Part shown: in pieces, positions 29,515-38,353 of the stretch | Layout: the number at the start of each line of letters is the position of its first letter | Position numbering within the stretch: position 1 is the first letter of the stretch | Origin: Nitrospira sp. | GTDB lineage: Bacteria; Nitrospirota; Thermodesulfovibrionia; Thermodesulfovibrionales; Dissulfurispiraceae | DNA length: 60,863 nt | Assembly: GCA_002634385.1 (NCBI GenBank) | Contig: NSJL01000022.1 | Span: forward strand, 1-60,863 | Direction of reading: 5' to 3' | Notes under the pieces: generated by a model | Databases searched by the model: none | What the model was told of the DNA's origin: nothing | What the model saw: the letters and a program-made list of their open reading frames with translations, nothing else | Position numbers and translations under genes: made by a program

Positions 29515-30900
29515 TCAGTCGTCCTTTCCCTTTGAGATATTGTATTTCTTCAAAAGGGCATGGAAATTGGTCCGTTGCATCCCGATTTCCTGGGCGGCCC
29601 GGGTGATGTTCCATCCGTTGCGGCGCAGGGCCGATACGAGAAAACCTTTTTCGATCTCCTCGATGGATTTGAGCCGGATGTCCTTTTTCCGTTTTTTCAG
29701 CTCTTCGAGCGTTCTCGGGATATCCTGTTCCTCTTCCGTGGGGATGATGATGTGCTCCGGCCGGAGCATCCTGTCGTTACAGACGATGACCGCCCGGTGG
29801 ATTACATTCTCGAGCTCCCTGATGTTCCCGGGCCAATCATAGGTGATGAGCTGGCGCATGGCCTCGGTGGAAATATGGGGCACGTTTCTGCCGATCTCCT
29901 TGCTGTACTTGTGCAGGAAGTGGTAGGCAAGGGCGGGAATGTCCTCCTTCCTGCTCCGCAGGGGAGGAACAGAGAGGGGAAAGACGCTCAACCGGTAGTA
30001 GAAGTCCTCCCTGAAAGTCCCCTCCCTGACCATTTCGGAAAGATCCCTGTTGCTTGCGGCGATAAACCGTATATCAAGCCGCAGGGTCTTCTTGCCGCCG
30101 ACGGCGCGCAGTTCCTTCTCCTGCAACACCCGGAGCAGCTTTGATTGCATGGAGAGGGGAAGGTTGCTGATCTCGTCGAGGAAAAGGGTGCCGCCGTTGG
30201 CCGCTTCGATAAGGCCCTTCTCCGTGGTGACCGCCCCGGTAAAGGAGCCCCGCGTATGTCCGAACAGCTCCGATTCCATGAGATTCTCCGGTATGGTCCC
30301 GCAGTCGAGGACAAAAAAGGGCTGCTCCCTCCGGGCGCTGTTGTAGTGCACTGCCCGGGCAATGAGCTCCTTCCCGGTGCCGCTCTCCCCGGTAATCAGA
30401 ACGGTGCTGGCGGTGGGGGCCACCGTACTCACCAGTTTGAATATCCTCTGCATCTCCTTCGAGATCCCGATGATATTTTCGAGACTGTAGAAGGCGTTTA
30501 TTTCCTGCTTGAGCCGTACATTCTCGATCTGGAGCTTCCTCTTTTCGAGGCACCTCTCCACGGCGTTCAGCAGGACTTCGGGGGTGAAAGGCTTTTCGAT
30601 GTAATCATAGGCGCCGTACTTCAGGGCATCGACCGCTGTCGCGACAGTGCCGTATCCGGTGATGAGGATGACTTCGGTATCGGGCCACCCCTCCTTCGCC
30701 TTCTTGAGCAGGTCGATCCCGGACATATCGGGCATCATGAGATCGGTCAGCACAAGATCGAAGCACGCTTCCTGAAGCCTTTGCAGTGCGTCGGTTCCGC
30801 TCGTGGCGGTCTCGAGCGTATACCCCTGGGGAGAGAGGACCTTCTCACAGCTTTTCCGTACGATCTCTTCATCATCCACAATGAGCAGACGGGGATTCAT
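29515..30900 (-). CDS. Sigma-54-dependent NtrC-family response regulator
   Basis: This 461-residue protein has a receiver domain (phospho-Asp53), an AAA+ domain with Walker A GESGTGKE (171-178), the sigma-54-contact loop GSFTGA (218-223; the common form is GAFTGA), Walker B GGTLFLDEI and a C-terminal Fis-type helix-turn-helix (NGWNITRAAQEIGMQRTN). It should activate sigma-54 promoters once phosphorylated. The start is the ATG forming TGATG with the stop of the preceding receiver gene. Confidence 0.95.
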   Translation of the reverse strand: MNPRLLIVDDEEIVRKSCEKVLSPQGYTLETATSGTDALQRLQEACFDLVLTDLMMPDMSGIDLLKKAKEGWPDTEVILITGYGTVATAVDALKYGAYDYIEKPFTPEVLLNAVERCLEKRKLQIENVRLKQEINAFYSLENIIGISKEMQRIFKLVSTVAPTASTVLITGESGTGKELIARAVHYNSARREQPFFVLDCGTIPENLMESELFGHTRGSFTGAVTTEKGLIEAANGGTLFLDEISNLPLSMQSKLLRVLQEKELRAVGGKKTLRLDIRFIAASNRDLSEMVREGTFREDFYYRLSVFPLSVPPLRSRKEDIPALAYHFLHKYSKEIGRNVPHISTEAMRQLITYDWPGNIRELENVIHRAVIVCNDRMLRPEHIIIPTEEEQDIPRTLEELKKRKKDIRLKSIEEIEKGFLVSALRRNGWNITRAAQEIGMQRTNFHALLKKYNISKGKDD

Positions 30901-31271
30901 CAGGGGCACGTCTCGAGCACCTCGCTGATCCTCTTCACCAGCATGTCGGGGGTGAAAGGTTTTTCGATATAATGGGCGGCGCCCGAACAGAGGGATTCCA
31001 CCACATGCTCGACGGTGTCGTACCCCGACATGATGATCACCTGCAGGTCCGGGTAGCGTTTTTTTATGGTGACCAGGGTTTCTATTCCGTCCATGGCAGG
31101 CATTTTAAGATCGATCAGGACAACAGGATACATGCCCTCTTCCAGGAGGTCGAGGCACTCTTTGCCGGAGGCTGCCGTGTCCACCTCGTACCCGGCGGAT
31201 CGAAGGGCCTTCCTGCAGCTTATCCGCACAATCTCTTCATCGTCAATCACAAGGACCCTCACCGTGGCCAT
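30900..31271 (-). CDS. Single-domain response regulator
   Basis: This 123-residue CheY-like receiver has the acidic pair in IDDEE, phospho-Asp54 in VLIDLKMP, Ser in IIMSGYD and Lys in EKPFTPD. It has no output domain, so it probably relays phosphate or acts by protein contact. It lies between the kinase at 31.5 kb and the NtrC-type gene in one minus-strand unit. Confidence 0.92.
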   Translation of the reverse strand: MATVRVLVIDDEEIVRISCRKALRSAGYEVDTAASGKECLDLLEEGMYPVVLIDLKMPAMDGIETLVTIKKRYPDLQVIIMSGYDTVEHVVESLCSGAAHYIEKPFTPDMLVKRISEVLETCP

Positions 31272-31519
31272 TACGACCCTCCTTTACGGACAGCGTGACA
31301 ACGCTCCTCATTTATTGTAAAACAGCGGCTGGGGTAATGGGAACAGTCTGCAGTACCCCTTCCTTGGCTCTTGCGGGCAGATTCCAATAAAAACAAGACC
31401 TTGGAAAATGAAAGGTCGACCCGAAGTGTTCGTGAGAGGGACCTGCGGGGCGTTCAGGGGGGGGCCGGTATGTGGAAAAAACAGAGAGGAGTTATCCCGC
31501 AAATTTTCCTCGTATCGCG

Positions 31520-32638
31520 TTAGGCCAAGGGCAGCTTTATGAAGAAAGTGGTCCCCTTTCCTTCCTCGCTCTCGACCTGTATCTGTCCTCCGTGTTTTTC
31601 AATAATTCCATAGCTGACGGCAAGCCCGAGCCCTGTCCCCTTGCCCGCAGGCTTTGTGGTGAAGAAGGGCTCGAAGATCTTCCCGAGATTTTCCCGGGAG
31701 ATACCGGGGCCGGTATCGGCGAAGGCCAGCCGGGCGAAACGGATACCTTCCTCCTCGGCCATACCTGAAGAAATAGTGATCTTTCCCCGTTCCTCCATGG
31801 CATCGGCGGCATTGATCAGCAGGTTCAGGAAGACCTGCTGGACCTGATTCGGATCGATGACGACTTCGGGGAGGGCGGGGACGAGTTGTATGTCGAAGGC
31901 GATATTATGAAATTTTGATTGATTTTTCACCAGGTTGAGCGTATTTTCGACGAGGGTGTTGAGATTTACCCTCGTTTTTTCCGAAGCGGTACGCCGTGAA
32001 AAGCCGAGCAGCCCCTTGATAATGGTGGAGCACCTCTCCGCCTGGCTGATGATGACGTTCAGATCCTCGATATCCTCCGCATTCCCGGGGGGAACGCGTT
32101 TCAGCATCAGGTGGGCGAAAGTGACGATGCCGGTCAGGGGGCTGTTGATCTCATGGGCGACCCCGGCGGCCATCCTCCCCAGGGAGGCGAGCTTCTCCGT
32201 GTTGATCAATTGCTCCTGCGCCTTGTAGATCTCCGAGGTCTTCTTCTGGACCTCCTCCTCGAGGCTCCTGGTCCAGTTCTCCATCTTTTCCTTGTACTGC
32301 TGCAGCTCGTCCACCATGGAATTGAAGGAATGGGAAAGGATGCCGATCTCGTCTTTCGTTTTGATGTCCACCCGGTACTCCATGTCCCCCTTCGAGAGCC
32401 TGTTCATCGCGTCCACGAGGTAGGAGAGGGGCTTGGTGACAATGAAGTAGAGGATGAGGCAGAGAAAAAAGGAGATAAGGACCACAAAGGAGCCGCCATA
32501 CAAGAAAAGCTCAAAAAGCCCCACCTCCGGATGCTGCTTGTTGAAGGCATAGGCGAAGAGGAGACCCATTATGAACATCATGCTGCCGATAGCGGGGATC
32601 AGCTTGCCTGCAAGCGAACTCAGAGACTTTTTATGCAT
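31520..32638 (-). CDS. Membrane sensor histidine kinase with HAMP domain
   Basis: This 372-residue kinase has two membrane helices (about 13-32 and 46-68) with a very short external loop, a HAMP linker, a coiled coil, a HisKA domain with phospho-His162 in [12 protein letters not shown], and an HATPase domain ([28 protein letters not shown]). With so little outside the membrane it may sense within the membrane or need a partner. It is likely to phosphorylate the two regulators downstream. Confidence 0.93.
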   Translation of the reverse strand: MHKKSLSSLAGKLIPAIGSMMFIMGLLFAYAFNKQHPEVGLFELFLYGGSFVVLISFFLCLILYFIVTKPLSYLVDAMNRLSKGDMEYRVDIKTKDEIGILSHSFNSMVDELQQYKEKMENWTRSLEEEVQKKTSEIYKAQEQLINTEKLASLGRMAAGVAHEINSPLTGIVTFAHLMLKRVPPGNAEDIEDLNVIISQAERCSTIIKGLLGFSRRTASEKTRVNLNTLVENTLNLVKNQSKFHNIAFDIQLVPALPEVVIDPNQVQQVFLNLLINAADAMEERGKITISSGMAEEEGIRFARLAFADTGPGISRENLGKIFEPFFTTKPAGKGTGLGLAVSYGIIEKHGGQIQVESEEGKGTTFFIKLPLA

Positions 32639-32720
32639 TATTTACTATACCTTACCGGTAGTATTGAGTCAACGTGACGGTTACTCTGCAGGGGCCTGCA
32701 CTTCCCGGTGAAAAGGAGGG

Positions 32721-32752
32721 GATTGCTTCAGGATACGACCCTTCGCAATGAC
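32721..32752 (-). repeat. GTCATTGCGAA...GAAGCAATC repeat, copy 1
   Basis: Reverse complement begins GTCATTGCGAAGGG and ends TGAAGCAATC. It aligns with 44749-44781 and resembles the CATTGCGA...GAAGCAATC elements common in many genomes. Confidence 0.6.
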
Positions 32753-32880
32753 AAAGACAGGAGGAGAGACAGAGGGAAGCAGAGTGAGGCAGCAGATACG
32801 ACAGCAGGTGAGGCAGAAAAAGACAAAAAAGAGAAACAGGAGAGAGGCAGAAGAGAGGGATCACTTCTCTGTCATTGCAA

Positions 32881-32942
32881 GCCCCTGATCCCCGGGGCGC
32901 CTGGGATACGCTCTGGAAGGAGAGGCCGACAATGCAGTGGAG
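32881..32942 (-). repeat. Dispersed repeat block, copy B
   Basis: Positions 32903-32942 are the exact reverse complement of 8-47, and 32881-32898 of 108-125. In this copy the blocks are only 4 bases apart. Confidence 0.75.
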
Positions 32943-33159
32943 TCAGAGAACCCGCTTGCGAGCGCAGCGAAGCAATCGCAAGGGTTTGTCCCTTCACGGG
33001 AAATGCTGTGCAGGGGCCGGAGAACTTGACAGAACGCGGAGGGAAGCTTAAGCTATGTGTCATGATGGGAATCCCCCCGTGTTCCAGAAAAAGAGTGAGC
33101 ATGAGCCCCGGCTCCCTGCGGTACTGCACCGTGCCGTTCTCCCTGTCCGGGCATGTGCC

Positions 33160-34743
33160 GTGCAGAGAGTAAAGCCGAAGAAATCTTTCTATTCCCTTAC
33201 CGGAAAGCTTCTCCTGACCATAGGGACCCTGATCCTGGTGGTGAGTGCCGTCTTCTGGCACTTCCTTATCAGTCACCAGGAAAAGGAGCTGCTCAGGAAT
33301 TTCGTGCGGTACGGGTCCTCCTTTGTGGACAGTATCAGGAAGAGCAACCGGTACGGAATGCTCACTTTCCAGCAGCTCCTTATCCAGCAGAGCGTCGAGA
33401 CCATCGGCTCCACGGAGGGTGTCATCAGGATCAGGATTATGAACAGCACAGGGAAGGTGGTGCACTCCTCGCGCAGGGAGGAGATCGGTAGCGTCCTCGA
33501 TAAAAACTCCCTTGTGTGTATGGGCTGCCACAAGAGCAGTGCCGGGGCGGCCGAGACGGGGACGACATGGAGCATCACGAAAAATAAAGGGGAACCCCGC
33601 GTCCTCACCATCATGCAGGCTATTCAGAACGAACCCGCCTGCTATACCGCTGCCTGTCATGTTCACTCCCCCGACAGGAAAGTCCTCGGCATTATTGAGG
33701 GGGATTTCTCGCTGGCGCCCCTGGATACCTCCCTCAAACAGCAGGGTATCGCCATCGCCGCCTACGTGCTCACGTTCACTGCCGTGATAGCGGTGGTCCT
33801 CTGTACGATCCTCTGGTTTATCGTGACCACCCCGGTACGGATGCTGGTGGAAGGGATGAAGAGGGTGGCTGCCGGGGATCTCGAGTATAAAGTAGAGCTG
33901 AATTCACGGGATGAGATGGGAGATCTCGCACGCTCCTTCAACGCGATGACGGCTGAGCTCTCGAAGGCGAAACAGGAACTGATCCAGTGGGGAAACACCC
34001 TCGAAAAGAGGGTGGAGGAGAAGACCGAGGCCATTCAGAGGGCGCAGGTGCAACTGATCCATTCCGAGAAGCTCGCCTCCCTGGGGAGGATGGCCGCCGG
34101 GGTCGCCCATGAGATCAATAACCCCCTGACCGGGGTGCTCACCTTTGCCCACCTGCTGGAACGGGAGCTCCCCGAAGGCAGCCAGGAGAGAAAGGACGTG
34201 GAAGTTATCATCGAGCAGACCAACAGGTGCTCGCAGATCATCAAGGGGCTCCTCGGCTTCTCCCGTGCCATTTCCACGGAAAAACAGGGAATCAATATCA
34301 ATGAGCTCCTGAAAAGCTCCCTTGATATCGTCAGCCGCAAGGCCGACTTTCTCAATATTCGCATTGTCACCCGCTTCGATGAGAATCTGCCCCTTGTCCG
34401 TGCCGGCGGACTGCAGCTGCAGCAGGTTTTTATGAACATGATCGTGAATGCGGCGGATGCGATGGAGGGCAAGGGGACCTTAACGGTATCCTCCCGGACG
34501 TCTGCCGGGGAGGAGGGACCTTTTGCGGAAATCGAGTTTGCCGACACGGGGTGCGGCATGTCCGAAGAGACGATTACGAAGATTTTCGAGCCTTTCTTCA
34601 CTACAAAACCGGTGGGCAAGGGGACGGGGCTCGGGCTTGCAGTAAGTTATGGCATAATAGAAGATCACGGTGGTACTATTATAGTAAAAAGCGAGGCGGG
34701 TAAGGGGACGAGCTTTTTCATCCGGCTCCCCCTTGGCGAATAG
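33160..34743 (+). CDS. Sensor histidine kinase with two c-type heme motifs
   Basis: This 527-residue kinase has a membrane helix (16-36), a periplasmic sensor, a second helix (200-222), HAMP, HisKA (phospho-His318 in GVAHEINNPLTG) and HATPase ([28 protein letters not shown]). The sensor holds CMGCH (120-124) and CYTAACH (161-167, a CX4CH motif), so it probably carries two covalent hemes and senses redox state or a gas. The start is a GTG at 33160 just before the basic N terminus; initiation signals are weak. It precedes its regulator by 3 bases. Confidence 0.9.
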   Translation: MQRVKPKKSFYSLTGKLLLTIGTLILVVSAVFWHFLISHQEKELLRNFVRYGSSFVDSIRKSNRYGMLTFQQLLIQQSVETIGSTEGVIRIRIMNSTGKVVHSSRREEIGSVLDKNSLVCMGCHKSSAGAAETGTTWSITKNKGEPRVLTIMQAIQNEPACYTAACHVHSPDRKVLGIIEGDFSLAPLDTSLKQQGIAIAAYVLTFTAVIAVVLCTILWFIVTTPVRMLVEGMKRVAAGDLEYKVELNSRDEMGDLARSFNAMTAELSKAKQELIQWGNTLEKRVEEKTEAIQRAQVQLIHSEKLASLGRMAAGVAHEINNPLTGVLTFAHLLERELPEGSQERKDVEVIIEQTNRCSQIIKGLLGFSRAISTEKQGININELLKSSLDIVSRKADFLNIRIVTRFDENLPLVRAGGLQLQQVFMNMIVNAADAMEGKGTLTVSSRTSAGEEGPFAEIEFADTGCGMSEETITKIFEPFFTTKPVGKGTGLGLAVSYGIIEDHGGTIIVKSEAGKGTSFFIRLPLGE

Positions 34744-34746
34744 GAA

Positions 34747-35139
34747 ATGAACAAAGGAAAAGTGCTCATCATTGACGATGAAGAGATTGTGCGGATAAGC
34801 TGCCGGCGTATTCTTGTCCCGGAAGGCTATGACGTGGAAACGGTAAAGAGTGCGGTGGAGGGGTTTGCCCTGCTTGCGGGGGGACGTTTCGATGTGGTCC
34901 TCACCGATCTCAAGATGCCCGATATCGACGGCATCGAGGTCCTCAGGAGAGTAAAAAAGGAGTGGCCGGAGGTCGAGGTGATCGTGATTACCGGCTACCA
35001 GACCATCAATACTGCAGTGCAGGCCATCAAGCTCGGGGCATTCGACTATCTGGAAAAGCCCTTCACCCCTGACGGCATCGTTTCGGCCATCGAGAGGGCC
35101 ATGGAACAGAGGGGAACGGGAGAGCAGGCTTCCGCCTGA
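34747..35139 (+). CDS. Single-domain response regulator
   Basis: This 130-residue receiver has IIDDEE, phospho-Asp54 in VLTDLKMP, ITGYQ and EKPFTPD. No output domain. It is the likely partner of the heme kinase directly upstream. It is close in sequence to the receiver at 30.9-31.3 kb, suggesting duplication of the pair. Confidence 0.92.
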   Translation: MNKGKVLIIDDEEIVRISCRRILVPEGYDVETVKSAVEGFALLAGGRFDVVLTDLKMPDIDGIEVLRRVKKEWPEVEVIVITGYQTINTAVQAIKLGAFDYLEKPFTPDGIVSAIERAMEQRGTGEQASA

Positions 35140-35149
35140 TGCGGGGAAA

Positions 35150-35175
35150 CGCCCTGGAAAGAGCTCTCCAGGGCG
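35150..35175. terminator. Hairpin between convergent regulators
   Basis: CGCCCTGGA and TCCAGGGCG form a 9-bp perfect stem with an 8-base loop in the 43-base gap between two convergent genes. It has no strong T-run on either side, so terminator function is probable, not certain. Confidence 0.5.
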
Positions 35176-35182
35176 CGTCGTA

Positions 35183-35542
35183 TCAATGGGATGTTGTCTT
35201 CTGGATAACCTGTTTTATGGTTGCTTTCAGGTTGGCCAGATCGGAAGACTTCACTACATACGCATCGGAAATCCATACGGAGAAGTCGTCGCGGTAGTCG
35301 TATGCGGTAAGCATGATGATGGGGATCGCGGGCTTCCTCTCCTTCATCTGGCGCAACACCTGAATTCCGTCCATGTCGGGCATGAGGATGTCGAGGGTGA
35401 CGATGTCCGGGTTTTCCTTCTCGAAGACCTCCAGGGCCTCCCTTCCGGAATTGGCGGTGACCACCGTATATCCTTCATCTTCCAGTTCCGCCTGGTAGAG
35501 TTTCAATATATTTTTTTCATCGTCGACAACCAGTATTTTCAT
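35183..35542 (-). CDS. Single-domain response regulator
   Basis: This 119-residue receiver has VVDDEK, phospho-Asp51 in TLDILMPDMDG and MLTAYD. The conserved Lys lies in VVKSSDLA. It starts one base after the stop of the large kinase gene and is likely its phosphoacceptor. Confidence 0.92.
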   Translation of the reverse strand: MKILVVDDEKNILKLYQAELEDEGYTVVTANSGREALEVFEKENPDIVTLDILMPDMDGIQVLRQMKERKPAIPIIMLTAYDYRDDFSVWISDAYVVKSSDLANLKATIKQVIQKTTSH

Positions 35543-35543
35543 C

Positions 35544-38279
35544 CTATTCCTCCTCCATCGGGATGTATATTTTGAACTTTGTACCCTCTCCCCAGACGCT
35601 TTCCACTTCGATTCTGCCCCCGTGCTCTTCGATAATCCTCTTGGTGATGGAGAGCCCGAGACCGGTGCCCGCGGGACGGGTGGTGAAGAACGGGTCGAAA
35701 ATGCGATGCCGGTCCTCCTCCCTGATGCCGCAGCCGTTGTCCTCGATCTCGATGACCGCCTCCCTGCCTTCGGTCCCCTGGTGCGGTCCTTCGAGGGTAT
35801 ACGCCCGGAGGGTGATCATCCCGCTGTCGGTGGCCTGGTTCGCGTTTGTCATGATGTTCAGCAGGACCTCCTTGAATCTGTCGTGATCCACCGTCAGCCG
35901 TATAGGGTATTTTATCTCTTTCACCAAAATATTTCCTCTGTCGAAGGCCGCGGGCTCCAGGAGATTGATGATCCCCTCCGCGAGTTCGCCGAAATCCACC
36001 GGCGCCTTCTTGATCTGGGAGCTTTTTACAAAGCTCAGGGTGTCGTTCAGGATCCCCTCCAGGCGGCTTACCTCGTCGACGATGATCTTCGAGTACTCCT
36101 TCAGCTCGCTATCCAGCCGTTTTTCGAGCCTCCGTGCAAACCCCCCGATGGAGAGCAGCGGGTTCCGTATCTCGTGGGCCACCTTCGCCGCCATCTCTCC
36201 CAGGGCGGCCATGCGCTCGGCCGTGGCGACCTTCTCCCGCAGCTTCTTGATTTCGGTTACGTCCCGGACAATATGGACCGTACCGGTCAATTCCCCCGCC
36301 TTGTCGAGGATGGGGGAGCAGGAGATGAGGAACGTGTTCCCGAAATGGGACTCCTCGAGCTCCTCGATAAACGGCTTTCCGGTGGATAACCCCTTGTTGT
36401 GGAAGCGGGTGGTGCATGCAGTAAAGGCGTGGTTGAAGACATCGAAGCTCTTCTTGCCGATGACCTCCTCGGCGGGCTTCCCGAGCATCTCCAGGACCGC
36501 CCGGTTCACTTTTTTTACCGTAAAATCGCTGCTGGTGACATAAACGAGATCGGAAATGGACTCGAAGATGTTCTCCAATTCCTGCTCCGCCTGCGCCACA
36601 TGCTCGAAAAGACGCGCGTTTTCAATGGCGGAGGCCATCTGGTCGGTAAAGCCCCTCAGGAACTCCATATCCAGATCGGTAATGGGCCTGCTGGTATAGA
36701 TGTTGTCCACCCAGAGGACCCCGATCACCCGGTCACGGGAGATCAGGGGCAGGACCGCGTACGCAAGAGTGCCCAGTTGCTGGATGAGAACCGTATCGGA
36801 AAGGGGCTCCGAATGGACATCCGTCACGTTGAAGGGCCTCTTCTCCTTCACCGCCTTGGTGAGGATGGTGTCGGAATCGAGGGATACCTCCACGCCGCAG
36901 CAGAGCCTGTCCATGAAGGAATCCTTCCGCAGGGGGCCTTTCTCGATCTCCTCCATGATGGAGTGGAGGCTCTTATGCTCCATGGTAAGCCTCGACCATA
37001 TTTCCCATGCCTCCTCGTGGCTTGCGGGGCCCACCCCCATCGCTCCCTTCAGCACATTTCTCTCCTCGTCGGAGAGAAAGAGCATGGAGCGGTTGAACCC
37101 GAGACCGTCGCCCATGGTGACGGCGGTGAGCACCATCCGGAGCAGCTTGTCCAGCTCCAGGGTCCCGCGCATGGCGGAACTGATGAGGAGGAGCTTTGAG
37201 AGCACGGCGTTCTTGCTCAGGAGGTCCTTTTCGATCCTCTTCTTCTCGGTAATATCCCGTGCGATCCCGCTGATCCCGATGATCGTCCCCGAGGCGTCCT
37301 TGATGGGGGAGAGGGTAAGGTTCACGTCGATCAGCCGTTCGTCCCTGGTCCTTCGTATTGTCTCGATATCCTTGATGGTCTCCCCGTTCTTCACCCGTTC
37401 CGCGTAATTCTTTTCGATCTCCATGAGAAATTCGGGAACAAAGGGCAGGTGTTTTCCCATGGCCTCCCCCCGGGAATAGCCGTAGATCCTCTCCGCGCCG
37501 ATATTCCACGAAGTGACGATGCCGTTCAGGTCGGTGGTCACGATGGCGTCGGCGGAATTATCGACGAAGCCCTGCAGGTAGTCCTTCAGCTCTTCAACCC
37601 GCTTCTTCGCCTCGATGGCCTCCCGCTCCTGCCTGCGGGCATTCTCATAGAGGATGGATTTATCGATGACGATGGCGGCGATGGAGGCGAAGCCCTCGAG
37701 GGTCACCGTATCCTCCTCGGTAAAGGGGGTGATGGAGCCGTCGGGGGCTTTCTTGTCGAAGAGCCCGAAGGTGCCGATGACCTGCTCTCCGATCTTCAGC
37801 GGGGTGCATATGGCCGAGCGGACATTCAGGTGAGGGGCGATGGGGCCGAACTCCCCGGGATTGTTCGCCACGATGGTCCTCCCCTCCTCCGCTGCTCGCC
37901 CCGCGATCCCCTCTCCCCTGCAGACCGCTTCGAAATCCTTTATCTCCTCAGGGAGCCCGTACTGGGTCTTTACTTTCAGCTTGCCGTCTTCAAGGAGCCG
38001 TATCATACACCCGGTAGCGTTGAAAAGCTTCGTGGTCTCTTCAGAGATCTTGTTGAACAGCTCATCGAAATCGCGCACGGAAATAATGGCCCGGGTGAGC
38101 TCATAGATGACGGTGATACGGTTGAGGTGCTCCCGCGTCGTGTGGTACAGCTCCACATTCGTGTCGAGGGCGGACTGCAGCTTCTGGAGAATGTCCAGGT
38201 TGTATTCGTTCATAAGGGAGCTGTCGTCCGGCTTGCCGGTATCCGTTCTGTCGATGTCCGGTTTTTTGATATCTTCCAT
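35544..38279 (-). CDS. Cytoplasmic GAF-PAS-GAF-PAS histidine kinase
   Basis: This 911-residue kinase has no clear membrane helix. Domains in order are GAF (about 70-215), PAS (225-345, ending GISGIARDITEKKRIE), a second GAF (355-560), a second PAS (570-685, ending VHIVRDVTEIKK), HisKA with phospho-His near 702 in VAHEIRNPLLSIGG, and HATPase (NIMTNANQATD, DNGCGI, GTGLGLSI). It should sense cytoplasmic small molecules or redox state. A GAAGGA site precedes the ATG. Confidence 0.93.
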   Translation of the reverse strand: MEDIKKPDIDRTDTGKPDDSSLMNEYNLDILQKLQSALDTNVELYHTTREHLNRITVIYELTRAIISVRDFDELFNKISEETTKLFNATGCMIRLLEDGKLKVKTQYGLPEEIKDFEAVCRGEGIAGRAAEEGRTIVANNPGEFGPIAPHLNVRSAICTPLKIGEQVIGTFGLFDKKAPDGSITPFTEEDTVTLEGFASIAAIVIDKSILYENARRQEREAIEAKKRVEELKDYLQGFVDNSADAIVTTDLNGIVTSWNIGAERIYGYSRGEAMGKHLPFVPEFLMEIEKNYAERVKNGETIKDIETIRRTRDERLIDVNLTLSPIKDASGTIIGISGIARDITEKKRIEKDLLSKNAVLSKLLLISSAMRGTLELDKLLRMVLTAVTMGDGLGFNRSMLFLSDEERNVLKGAMGVGPASHEEAWEIWSRLTMEHKSLHSIMEEIEKGPLRKDSFMDRLCCGVEVSLDSDTILTKAVKEKRPFNVTDVHSEPLSDTVLIQQLGTLAYAVLPLISRDRVIGVLWVDNIYTSRPITDLDMEFLRGFTDQMASAIENARLFEHVAQAEQELENIFESISDLVYVTSSDFTVKKVNRAVLEMLGKPAEEVIGKKSFDVFNHAFTACTTRFHNKGLSTGKPFIEELEESHFGNTFLISCSPILDKAGELTGTVHIVRDVTEIKKLREKVATAERMAALGEMAAKVAHEIRNPLLSIGGFARRLEKRLDSELKEYSKIIVDEVSRLEGILNDTLSFVKSSQIKKAPVDFGELAEGIINLLEPAAFDRGNILVKEIKYPIRLTVDHDRFKEVLLNIMTNANQATDSGMITLRAYTLEGPHQGTEGREAVIEIEDNGCGIREEDRHRIFDPFFTTRPAGTGLGLSITKRIIEEHGGRIEVESVWGEGTKFKIYIPMEEE

Positions 38280-38353
38280 AGGTGCGTCCTTCTTTATATT
38301 TAAAGAGGAAGCGGAATCGCTGCTTCCGTTTCCTTCCGGTGTTCTCTCTGTCT

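Larger units (their letters stand above)
32639..33159. other. Intergenic repeat-rich region
   Basis: No gene is supported. It has a purine-rich, low-complexity run (about 32750-32870), the copy of the window-start repeat (32881-32942) and two pieces of an element containing GCAATGAC or GAAGCAATC (32721-32752 and near 32960). It also includes the promoter region of both flanking kinases. Confidence 0.6.

Noticed and set aside
32708..33172. A plus-strand open frame rich in Lys, Arg and Glu before the heme kinase
   Set aside because: It is translated from a low-complexity purine run and dispersed repeats, and shows no protein family character.
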